Shown in pieces: positions 8,219 through 14,935 of a stretch of DNA of 20,163 nt (position 1 is its first letter; the number at the start of each line of letters is the position of its first letter). The DNA lies in NCBI GenBank assembly GCA_030594725.1, contig JAUVEQ010000009.1:1-20163 (forward strand), in the 5' to 3' direction. The stretch comes from Methanobacteriota archaeon. GTDB taxonomy: Archaea; Thermoplasmatota; DTKX01; GCA-020343715. A program made the translations under genes and the position numbers. The notes beneath the pieces are model-generated. The model was not told the origin of the DNA and did not search any database. It was given only the letters and a program-made list of their open reading frames with translations.

Positions 8219-8492
8219 GACCGCACCCACGTACCGGACGTTGCTGGAACAGGTGCTGGCCGAGTGGGGGCCCTACCGGAGGGCCCTGCGAACGGTGGAC
8301 CGGGCCAACTTCGACCGGATGTTCAACCACGCCCGGGAGCACGCCTCCGCGGGGTCCAACCTGGCGGACCTGGACCCCACCACGTCCATAATGCTGTCGA
8401 TCCTGCTGGCCCACGAGGCGGAACTCGTGCTGTTGCGCAGGGCGTTGGAGGCTCATCTGGAGGATGGGGTGGACGGGGAGGGCGGGCAGTGA
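8211..8492 (+). CDS. Small helical protein coupled to the RecA-fold gene
   Basis: This frame encodes 93 residues starting at TTG 8211, placed by the strong GGAGGTGG just upstream. It overlaps the RecA-fold gene by 8 nt, so translation is probably coupled. The sequence is predicted almost entirely helical (YRTLLEQVLAEWGPYRRAL, FDRMFNHAREHASAGSNL, SIMLSILLAHEAELVLLRRA). It has charged flanks, no cysteine or metal motif, no signal peptide and no membrane segment. I do not recognise a named family. From memory it resembles short hypothetical proteins of other euryarchaea containing WG.yRRALR and FD..F.HAR motifs, which I cannot verify. The overlap suggests it forms a complex with, or regulates, the upstream protein. 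Confidence 0.7.
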   Translation: MGRTAPTYRTLLEQVLAEWGPYRRALRTVDRANFDRMFNHAREHASAGSNLADLDPTTSIMLSILLAHEAELVLLRRALEAHLEDGVDGEGGQ

Positions 8493-8516
8493 GTATCAAA
8501 CCCCCATAATTTTCCT

Positions 8517-8572
8517 ACAATGTTTTTATACCCCCCTCGCATTGTCCAATCAACCCCAGGTGTTCTAAGGAG
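8517..8572 (+). promoter_or_regulatory. Promoter and RBS of the MMPL gene, TATA flanked by half-sites
   Basis: TTTTTATA at 8523-8530 predicts a transcript start near 8553. AAGGAG at 8567-8572 is 8 nt before ATG 8581, giving a leader of about 28 nt. Inverted 6-bp half-sites ACAATG (8517-8522) and CATTGT (8540-8545) lie on either side of the TATA box, 23 bp apart centre to centre. That is consistent with a dimeric repressor, but short enough to arise by chance. Confidence 0.55.
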
Positions 8573-8580
8573 TCAACGGC

Positions 8581-11500
8581 ATGAATTTGGAGTCCATGGG
8601 AAAGGCGGTCGCGAAGGCACCACTGGCCTTCGTGATCTCGATACTGCTCATCACTGCGGTACTGGGTGCCTTCGCGTCCCAGACCGACATGAGTTCCACC
8701 GAGGAGGATTTCAATCCCGATTCGGAGGCCGCCCAGGCAAGCGAGAGGATCAACGATTACTTCGGACCAGGGGTCCGCTCCGCACAGGTCATCGCCCGCG
8801 ACCCGGATGAGAAGGATGTGCTCCTCCAGGCGCCGCTCCTCGCCGTCCTGGACCTGCAGAAGGCCATCCTCGAGCCGGAAGAGGGTGACCTGGACATCAC
8901 TGATACCCTTGCACCCACTCCCAGCAACCCAACGGGTGTGCAGTCCATCGCGGACCTCATCGCCACGGGGGCGATGACCCTCCAGGGAGCACAGCTGTTC
9001 GGAGTGGAGATGCAGAACACCTCGGCCAACCTGGTCCTGATGAACGAGAACCTCCTCCTCATCGCCGGAGGCCTTGAGACCATCGATCCCGACAACCCCT
9101 ATTCCGTCGGAGCCACCCTGGAGATGACCGAGGCCGCCCTGAATGCGATGGTCCAGGCCCTAAATGACATGGCGGGCGGGGATCCACCTGCCAACGGGAA
9201 TGGCGGGTACCCCAACCTGACCATGATCAGGATGATCATCGAGGCGATGGACGATACCACCGTCAAGGGAACCATCACGAGCATCAACACCTTCGACCCC
9301 ACGCCTCTCAACGAGGCCGTCGATGATGTCGTCGAGCAGAGGTCCGATGCAGAGGAGAACGTCGCCGTCGAGGAGAACGCTCCCATCGGAGGACCCCTCA
9401 CGGCCATGCTCATGGACTCCGACTTCATGAACGGCACGTACTACAACGCCTCTGGTGTTGAGGTGGACCATACCTTGCTGATAGAAGGCAGTCTTGAGAG
9501 CCTCTATATCCTGGACGCCGCCCTTGGAATGCTCACCGGTTTCGAGGCCACGCCAGAAGTGATGGCGAACATCCTTTTCGGCATCGCCCTGGGTCTGCAG
9601 TTCATCCTGTCGACCGATTACGACCCGATGGTCCCGGCTCCCGAGGCCAAGGCCTCCCTGATGATCGTCCAGCAGAACGGTAGTGCCGATTCGGACGTCA
9701 TCCTGCAGGCCCAGTACGACCTGGAGGAGATGGCCAGCGAGGTCGAGAAGGTCAACAAGGATGACATCGAGTTCAGGTTGATGGCAGGAGAGATACTCTT
9801 CGACAAGATCAACTCCTCCTCGATGCAGTCCCTCGGGACCCTCCTGGTACTCGCGATCCTCATCATCATCGTGATCCTCAGCCTGGTCTACAGGTCCCTC
9901 GTCGATACCGCCCTCACCCTTGTCGCCCTGCTGATGGTCATAGTCTGGACCTTTGGCCTGGGCGTGATCCTGGGCTTCACATTCAATCCGATGACGATCG
10001 CGGTGCCCGTGCTGCTCGTGGGTCTTTCTGTCGATTACGGCATCCACTTGACGATGCGATACCGCATCGAGAAACGTACGAATTCCCTGCAGAGGTCGAC
10101 GATCATAACCATCGCCAGCGTTGGAATGGCCCTCCTTCTGGCCACGATAACCACCGTGTTCTCCTTCATGTCCAACATGCTCTCCGACCTTTCCATGATG
10201 CGGGAGTTCGGCATGCTGGCCGCCATGGGCATCATGTCAGCCTTCATCGTCATGAACACCTTCGTTCCAGCGGCCCGTCTGCTACTGGACCAGAGGCGCG
10301 AGAGGAAGGGCCTGCGCAAGGGTTCGTCCAGGGAAGGGGCCAACGGCCCGCACAGGGAGAAGGCCCTGGTCAGGTTCGTCCAGATCGGAGCGACCAGCGC
10401 CACGAAGTACAGCACTCCCATCGTGGTGATCGCTATCCTGCTCAGCGCTGTGTCCTTCTACTCCCTCACCGAGATCGATACCGAGTTCGACTTCATGGAT
10501 TTCCTCCCCGATGAGCTGGAGGAGACCCAGACCATCAACTACCTCTTCGACAACTTCAACTTCTCCTCATCCAGCTCCAACGTGCTGACGGAGGGTGTAG
10601 TGGCCAACGGCACTTTTCTCAAAGCCATATACGCATCGGAACGGAACATGGACGACGCTAGGGACGTTGTCAAGAAGGGAGAAAGGGCCGACACCAGGTC
10701 CCCTGTCACGACCATAATGAAGTACGTCGATCCCACCTCCCCCGTGTACGACGCCAACCTGGATGCGGTCTACCAGACCACCGATCCGGACGCGAACGGC
10801 ATTCCCACCGAGAACGTTCCAGAGCTCTTCAATGCATTCTACGCCCACCCCTCGGCAGCCAGGGATATCGCCGGCGTGGTCCATATCAATGACAAGGGGG
10901 AGTACGACGCCGCCATCATATCGGTGTCGGTACACGAGCCTTCCGACGGTGGAGAACTGCTGGCCCATGATCTCAACGACGCCATCGAGCCCCTGACCAA
11001 GCTCAAGGACAAGGATAAACTGGACGAGGCCATAGTCACCGATGGACCCGTCCTCACATACCTCACCATCTCCGCGATGAACGCAGCGGGCCTGAAATCG
11101 GTCCTGGCCACCGTGATCATGGCAATGGTCCTGCTCATCGTGACGTACTACGCCTTCTATCGGACGTGGATGGTCGGTCTCCTCTCGACCATACCCATCA
11201 TGTTGGTCATCGGTTGGGTGTACGGTTCGATGTACCTGCTGAACATCCCCTTGAACGTGGTCACCATAATGATATCCGCCCTGACCATCGGTCTGGGCAT
11301 AACATTCGCCATCCACATATCCCACAGGTTCCTGGAGGACCTCCAGACGAAGCCCTGGAAGACCGCGTTGTGCGATACCGTGGGTCACACTGGCGCGGCC
11401 CTGTTCGGCGCGGCCGCCACCACGATCGGTGGGTTCGGTATCCTCACCTTCTCCGTCCTGCCCCCGATGGCACAGTTCGGCATCGTGACCGCCCTTTCGA

Positions 11501-11697
11501 TATTCTACAGCTTCTTGGCATCGGTGTTCGTGCTCCCATCCTTCCTGGCCATATGGGCAAGGAGGAAGTACGGAGAGGACGGTGGAAGGATCTGCGCCAT
11601 CGATGACGATGATGACGATGCTCCCGAGACCGAGGGGTCCCCAGAGGATGGGCCAGACATCCCCGAGGGGGATACCCCGGAAGAACCCTCCGATTAG
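8581..11697 (+). CDS. MMPL/RND-superfamily membrane transporter
   Basis: This 1038-residue protein has the two-repeat RND/MMPL plan. TM1 is at about 13-33, followed by a large extracellular loop to about 412. A block of TMs (about 414-580) includes GLSVDYGIHLTMRY, with the proton-relay Asp485 of motif D. The second half starts with a TM at about 606-625, then an outer loop to about 836 and a second TM block with GLGITFAIHISHRF. The equivalent of Asp485 in this repeat is Thr908, so only the first half keeps the charged residue. Archaeal MMPL proteins are usually annotated as lipid or hydrophobe exporters; the substrate here is unknown. The cytoplasmic C-terminus is strongly acidic (DDDDDDAPETEGSPEDG). 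Start ATG 8581 follows a clear SD and promoter. The gene appears monocistronic. Confidence 0.92.
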   Translation: MNLESMGKAVAKAPLAFVISILLITAVLGAFASQTDMSSTEEDFNPDSEAAQASERINDYFGPGVRSAQVIARDPDEKDVLLQAPLLAVLDLQKAILEPEEGDLDITDTLAPTPSNPTGVQSIADLIATGAMTLQGAQLFGVEMQNTSANLVLMNENLLLIAGGLETIDPDNPYSVGATLEMTEAALNAMVQALNDMAGGDPPANGNGGYPNLTMIRMIIEAMDDTTVKGTITSINTFDPTPLNEAVDDVVEQRSDAEENVAVEENAPIGGPLTAMLMDSDFMNGTYYNASGVEVDHTLLIEGSLESLYILDAALGMLTGFEATPEVMANILFGIALGLQFILSTDYDPMVPAPEAKASLMIVQQNGSADSDVILQAQYDLEEMASEVEKVNKDDIEFRLMAGEILFDKINSSSMQSLGTLLVLAILIIIVILSLVYRSLVDTALTLVALLMVIVWTFGLGVILGFTFNPMTIAVPVLLVGLSVDYGIHLTMRYRIEKRTNSLQRSTIITIASVGMALLLATITTVFSFMSNMLSDLSMMREFGMLAAMGIMSAFIVMNTFVPAARLLLDQRRERKGLRKGSSREGANGPHREKALVRFVQIGATSATKYSTPIVVIAILLSAVSFYSLTEIDTEFDFMDFLPDELEETQTINYLFDNFNFSSSSSNVLTEGVVANGTFLKAIYASERNMDDARDVVKKGERADTRSPVTTIMKYVDPTSPVYDANLDAVYQTTDPDANGIPTENVPELFNAFYAHPSAARDIAGVVHINDKGEYDAAIISVSVHEPSDGGELLAHDLNDAIEPLTKLKDKDKLDEAIVTDGPVLTYLTISAMNAAGLKSVLATVIMAMVLLIVTYYAFYRTWMVGLLSTIPIMLVIGWVYGSMYLLNIPLNVVTIMISALTIGLGITFAIHISHRFLEDLQTKPWKTALCDTVGHTGAALFGAAATTIGGFGILTFSVLPPMAQFGIVTALSIFYSFLASVFVLPSFLAIWARRKYGEDGGRICAIDDDDDDAPETEGSPEDGPDIPEGDTPEEPSD

Positions 11698-11947
11698 GCC
11701 ACCGCGAGGACCTTCCTACGGCCCCACCTTCGGGACCGGGGTATCGATACGGGTCCTCCCACCCCCTTGCAGATAGGGGGTCCATCAAGGAATATGGAAT
11801 GGACCCAGGAAGATGCTGGCCCTGGACCCGGGAACGTGGATATCTCCTCGGTGATAATCACCCTTGAGATGTATGCGGTTACCTTTATCAAAGGTACACC
11901 CATAATTATTGGAACACCTATGGTCAGCCTTATCGGGAGGTCTCTGT
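11698..11947 (+). promoter_or_regulatory. Intergenic region with two palindromes upstream of a TATA box
   Basis: No coding potential is evident in these 250 bases. The 3' part is A/T-rich and holds two inverted repeats: GGTGATAATCACC (11850-11862, perfect about its centre) and TACCTTT-ATC-AAAGGTA (11880-11896, perfect 7-bp arms). Their centres are 32 bp apart, about three helical turns. A TATA-like CATAATTATT follows at 11901-11910, then GGGAGGT (11935-11941), 6 nt before ATG 11948. The arrangement resembles a two-site operator. No U-tract terminator is visible after the MMPL gene. Confidence 0.55.
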
Positions 11948-12427
11948 ATGGTCAAGGTCGGTAAGCGGGATGCGCATGTTCCCCACACCGAGGGCATTCA
12001 GCGCAGCGGCTCCCCTGCCTGTGACGACGTACTTGACGATGTCGATGAGCTGATCATGTCCCTGGATTGTGTGGAACCTGCCCAGGCCAGCGGGGTCGAG
12101 GAGGGTCCCTCCGAATCCAAGAAGATCGTGAGGAAGGTGAAGGTCGTCCGGTCGCCGGGCGTTCCCGAGGCTCCCCCCGACACGGGCGCAGTGCCATGGT
12201 TGGACAGGTTCGAGACCACCAATGCCCTTATCAAGCAGCTTGAGGAGACTCTCAGGTTGATGGAATCGAAGGGTGTGAACCTCACCAACGCCTGGGAGCT
12301 GGCCACCACCGCAAGGTCGCTACTGGACAGCGCCGACGTCGCCCAGGCCCTCATCTACGCCAATCGCAGCTTCCGTATGGCCCTCGACCTGCACCGGTTC
12401 CCCGAGACCGGGGTCGCCGCCTCTTGA
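11948..12427 (+). CDS. Unknown cytoplasmic protein with helical C-terminal domain
   Basis: The 159-residue product starts at ATG 11948, set by GGGAGGT 6 nt upstream. The frame is open back to 11909, but that part includes the ribosome binding site. The first 80 residues look disordered: acidic (DDVLDDVDELIMSLD), then a basic patch (SKKIVRKVKVVRS), then proline-rich (GVPEAPPDTGAVP). Residues about 84-150 form a compact helical domain (WLDRFETTNALIKQLEETL, NAWELATTARSLLDSADV, AQALIYANRSFRMAL) with a tetratricopeptide-like helix-turn-helix feel. No TM, signal or catalytic motif is visible. I do not recognise a family. The palindrome-rich promoter suggests tight regulation. A role as an adaptor or regulatory protein is only a guess. 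Confidence 0.75.
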   Translation: MVKVGKRDAHVPHTEGIQRSGSPACDDVLDDVDELIMSLDCVEPAQASGVEEGPSESKKIVRKVKVVRSPGVPEAPPDTGAVPWLDRFETTNALIKQLEETLRLMESKGVNLTNAWELATTARSLLDSADVAQALIYANRSFRMALDLHRFPETGVAAS

Positions 12428-12432
12428 TTGCG

Positions 12433-12442
12433 TAAACCTTTT
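12433..12442 (+). promoter_or_regulatory. TATA-like element of the four-TM protein gene
   Basis: TAAACCTTTT lies immediately after the preceding stop codon. Archaeal spacing puts the transcript start near 12464, which fits a leaderless or nearly leaderless start at GTG 12468. There is no Shine-Dalgarno sequence before that codon. Confidence 0.4.
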
Positions 12443-12467
12443 GCCAGGTAAGACCATTGGACCCAGC

Positions 12468-12824
12468 GTGTCTGCTCTGGATGCCGCGATCGTCACATCC
12501 TCCTTGGTCATCGCCATAATGGCGGGTCTGTACGCTGGATCTGGCCTCAACGCACCCCAGGTCCTGGACCGGCGGGCCGAGATGTGGTTCGCGGTGGCCA
12601 TGTGGGCAGCTGCCCTCGCTGGTGCCCTGGTGGGAGGCAATCTGGCCATCGGCCTTGTCCTGGGCGGTCTCGTCCTTCTGATGCTGTGGTCCATCCTTCA
12701 TTTCCCCCAGATCAAGACCCTGGAGACGCCAATGCCACGCCTTGCCCCGATGTTCACATTCGGCATCTGCCTGGTGACCATCGTCCTGCTGGGTCTCACC
12801 ATCTTCCTGGTCGAGTTCCTCTGA
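12468..12824 (+). CDS. Small four-TM integral membrane protein
   Basis: The product is about 118 residues with four hydrophobic helices: AAIVTSSLVIAIMAGLYAG (5-23), AEMWFAVAMWAAALAGALVG (37-56), LAIGLVLGGLVLLMLWSILHF (59-79), and MFTFGICLVTIVLLGLTIFLV (95-115). Charged residues are few and lie in the connecting loops. I do not recognise a family; no transporter or enzyme motif is seen. The frame is also open from TTG 12441, adding nine residues. GTG 12468 is preferred because the TATA-like element at 12433 would put the transcript start just before it. It lies between the unknown 11948 gene and nop5, each with its own promoter-like element, so no functional link can be claimed. Confidence 0.68.
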   Translation: MSALDAAIVTSSLVIAIMAGLYAGSGLNAPQVLDRRAEMWFAVAMWAAALAGALVGGNLAIGLVLGGLVLLMLWSILHFPQIKTLETPMPRLAPMFTFGICLVTIVLLGLTIFLVEFL

Positions 12825-12878
12825 GCCGAGCACCTCTACGGCAGGACCAGTCCGGCTATTCTCTTGGGACCACCAATG

Positions 12879-12885
12879 TTAATTA
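12879..12885 (+). promoter_or_regulatory. TATA box of nop5
   Basis: TTAATTA is the only A/T-rich run between the preceding stop and nop5. It lies about 34 nt before ATG 12915, which predicts a transcript with at most about 8 leader nucleotides. It supports ATG 12915 over the in-frame ATG 12876, which would be upstream of the transcript start. Confidence 0.5.
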
Positions 12886-12914
12886 CGTCCTTGGGCGGTA
12901 CGGACCCGGGACCC

Positions 12915-14120
12915 ATGCGGCTCGTGACAACCTGGTACGGCTCGTTCCTGTTGGATGAGGATGGAGGGTCGGTGACCTCCGCACCATTTCCCAAGAGCGT
13001 CGAGGGGATAGCCGAGAGGTTGAAGCTCATCCGAGATGGGGAGATCCTTGACGAGGAGCGCCGCGTGGCCTCCTCGCCCGCATCCTTCAATGTGGCCGAG
13101 CAGCGCCTGTTGCCCTTGGACGGGGCCGAGATGGTCGATCACATGGCACCGTCCACGGACGTGCCCACCCCCGAGGCGATGGGCTTCGACCCTGCAATGC
13201 TCAGGGAGGCCAGCTTGCTCCTTGCCACCGATTCCATAAGGGATGCTCTCCCCCCGGACCAGCCAGTGATCCTGTACCTCAGGGCGATGGACCAGGTCGA
13301 CAGGGAAGGGAGCAAGGCACTGGAGATGCTCAGGTACTGGCACAGCTTCCATTTCCCGGAACTGGGGGCCCTCGTGGACGATACGGAGTTCCTACGCCTG
13401 CTGAGCGCCGGTCCCCAGAGGGACAGGATCCTTGGCGAGAGACCCGATCTGGACCCGGGGACCGATGCAGGACGTCCCCTGACCACCGGAGAGGGGGAGG
13501 CCATGGCCTCCATGGCCGACCATATCGTCTCCTCCCGAAGGGAGGCCGGGTCCCTGCGCAAGAACCTGGAGGAGACGATCCTCGATACGGCCCCCAACCT
13601 GGCCGCTGTGGCGGGCCCCCTCGTGGGAGCTCGCCTTCTGAGCCTGGCAGGTTCCCTGGACCGCCTCGCCCGCCTGCCCTCCTCCACCATCCAGCTGCTT
13701 GGCGCCGAGCGGGCGCTCTTCATGCACATTCGGGAGGGGACCCCGACCCCCAAGCACGGGGTGATCTTCCAGCATCCCACCATCCACTCGTCCCCTCCCT
13801 GGTTGAGGGGTCGCATGTCCCGGGCACTGGCGGGCAAGATAGCCATCGCCACCCGGGCCGATGCCTTCGGGACCCATCCCGATGGTGGCCTTGGTCGGGA
13901 GATGAGGGAGCGGTTCCTTGCGAGGGCCCAGCAGCTCCGCTCGGCCCATCCCGAGGCCCCGCCGGGCTGGCGAAGGCGAAGACCCTGGACCGCTGACCGG
14001 AAACGGAAGGGGTCTGGCCGTGGCCGCAGTGGCAAGGGTGGTCACAAGGGGAGCAAGCATCGGAGCAAGCATCGGAGCAAGCATCGGGTCAAGCACCAAG
14101 GTCAGCGTCGACGAAGATGA
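12915..14120 (+). CDS. nop5: Nop5/Nop56/Nop58-family box C/D RNP core protein
   Basis: The 401-residue protein matches archaeal Nop5, the scaffold that joins L7Ae-bound box C/D guide RNA to fibrillarin for rRNA 2'-O-methylation. The N-terminal domain opens with TWYGSFLLDEDGG. The coiled-coil region contains LRYWHSFHFPELGALV and continues to SRREAGSLRKNLEETI. The Nop domain (about 220-320) has NLAAVAGPLVGARLLSLAG, LARLPSSTIQLLGAERALF, PKHGVIFQHPTI and the RGRMSRALAGKIAIATRAD signature. The C-terminal tail of about 50 residues is strongly basic with a KHRS repeat, likely binding RNA. ATG 12915 is chosen from the TATA spacing and because MRLVTTWYGSFLLDEDG aligns with family N-termini. Nop5 genes often sit beside fibrillarin; no fibrillarin gene is present here. 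Confidence 0.93.
   Translation: MRLVTTWYGSFLLDEDGGSVTSAPFPKSVEGIAERLKLIRDGEILDEERRVASSPASFNVAEQRLLPLDGAEMVDHMAPSTDVPTPEAMGFDPAMLREASLLLATDSIRDALPPDQPVILYLRAMDQVDREGSKALEMLRYWHSFHFPELGALVDDTEFLRLLSAGPQRDRILGERPDLDPGTDAGRPLTTGEGEAMASMADHIVSSRREAGSLRKNLEETILDTAPNLAAVAGPLVGARLLSLAGSLDRLARLPSSTIQLLGAERALFMHIREGTPTPKHGVIFQHPTIHSSPPWLRGRMSRALAGKIAIATRADAFGTHPDGGLGREMRERFLARAQQLRSAHPEAPPGWRRRRPWTADRKRKGSGRGRSGKGGHKGSKHRSKHRSKHRVKHQGQRRRR
14050..14097 (+). repeat. 12-bp tandem repeat in the nop5 3' end
   Basis: The unit GGAGCAAGCATC is repeated exactly at 14050-14061, 14062-14073 and 14074-14085. A degenerate fourth copy (GGGTCAAGCACC) lies at 14086-14097. Because the unit is a multiple of three, it encodes repeated SKHR in the basic tail and can change copy number without a frameshift. 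Confidence 0.9.
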
Positions 14121-14138
14121 GCCAATGGGCCCGACAAG

Positions 14139-14173
14139 CCTTTTTACCACCGAGACCCATCGCCGGTCCGGAG
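14139..14173 (+). promoter_or_regulatory. Promoter of the purine-salvage cluster
   Basis: CCTTTTTAC (14139-14147) predicts a transcript start near 14169, followed at once by GGAG (14170-14173), 10 nt before GTG 14184. It lies in the 63-nt gap after nop5 and would drive the phosphorylase, the deaminase and perhaps hpt. Confidence 0.45.
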
Positions 14174-14183
14174 AACATCTACC

Positions 14184-14903
14184 GTGGAGCGAAGGATAGG
14201 TATCATCGGGGGCACCAGCCTCGTTAAGAGGGCCGGCGAGCTGGACCTGGAGCTCGTCCAGGTCGAGACACCGTACGGGCATCCTTCCTCGCCCCTTCAC
14301 CTGGGCGAGTGGGGTGGGAGGCCCGTGGCCTTGCTGGTACGTCACGGCCTGGACCATGATATCCCCCCTCACATGATCAACCACAGGGCCAACGTTGAGG
14401 CCATGCTATCGGCGGGGGTCGAGAAACTGGTCCTCATCGCCTCGGCCGGGTCCCTCCGTGAGGACCTCGAGCCGCCAATCGTCGTCCTCCTGGACGACTA
14501 CGCCAACCCTTTTTCCAGCGCCACCTTCTTCGATGACAGCATCGTCCATGTCACCCCCTCCCTCTCCGACGCAATGAGGGGTGTGCTCGCGGAGGTGGCC
14601 ACTGAGGAGGGGATCGGGGTGGTGAACGGTGGAACCTACATCCAGACCCTCGGACCCAGGCTCGAGACCCGGGCGGAGGTCAGGGGGTTGCGTTCGTGGG
14701 GCGACGTGGTCGGAATGACCATGGCATCGGAGGCCTCCCTGGCCATCGAACGTGACATGGAGGTGACGGCCATGAGCTCCGTTGACAACATGGCCCATGG
14801 CCTGGGCGATGCCCCCCTCGAGTTCGAGACGATCCTGGCCAATGCCACACGCAACTGGATGAAGATGGAGCGAATATTGATGCGGGCGGTACCGAGGCTC
14901 TGA
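14184..14903 (+). CDS. MTAP/PNP-family nucleoside phosphorylase, probably 6-oxopurine specific
   Basis: The product is 239 residues, a little shorter than the 260-280 usual for the family. Family motifs are GIIGGTSL (phosphate loop), RHGLDHDIPPHMINHRANVEAM (starting at Arg53), IASAGSLREDLEPP, GTYIQTLGPRLETRAEVRGL and VVGMTMASEASLAIE. Such enzymes split methylthioadenosine or methylthioinosine with phosphate into free base and sugar phosphate. Near the base-binding site it reads SSVDNMAHG, with Asn202 where adenine-specific MTAPs, in an ungapped comparison from memory, have Asp220 of the TDYDCW motif. Asn fits 6-oxopurines such as hypoxanthine. The next gene, 32 bp downstream, is a deaminase that would make the inosine-type substrate. 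GTG 14184 is the only reasonable start. It could be annotated as MTA phosphorylase (mtnP); the hypoxanthine preference is inference. Confidence 0.86.
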   Translation: MERRIGIIGGTSLVKRAGELDLELVQVETPYGHPSSPLHLGEWGGRPVALLVRHGLDHDIPPHMINHRANVEAMLSAGVEKLVLIASAGSLREDLEPPIVVLLDDYANPFSSATFFDDSIVHVTPSLSDAMRGVLAEVATEEGIGVVNGGTYIQTLGPRLETRAEVRGLRSWGDVVGMTMASEASLAIERDMEVTAMSSVDNMAHGLGDAPLEFETILANATRNWMKMERILMRAVPRL

Positions 14904-14921
14904 AGGCTCATTGATGCTCCC

Positions 14922-14929
14922 AGGAGGAT
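14922..14929 (+). promoter_or_regulatory. Strong Shine-Dalgarno of the deaminase gene
   Basis: AGGAGGAT ends 6 nt before ATG 14936 in the 32-nt gap after the phosphorylase stop. With no TATA-like element in the gap, it supports translation from a shared transcript and fixes the start. Confidence 0.65.
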
Positions 14930-14935
14930 GGATAG

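Noticed and set aside
8493..8580. Possible small RNA between the helical gene and the MMPL gene
   Set aside because: The stretch is explained by a TATA box, short leader and Shine-Dalgarno; no stable hairpin plus U-tract is visible.
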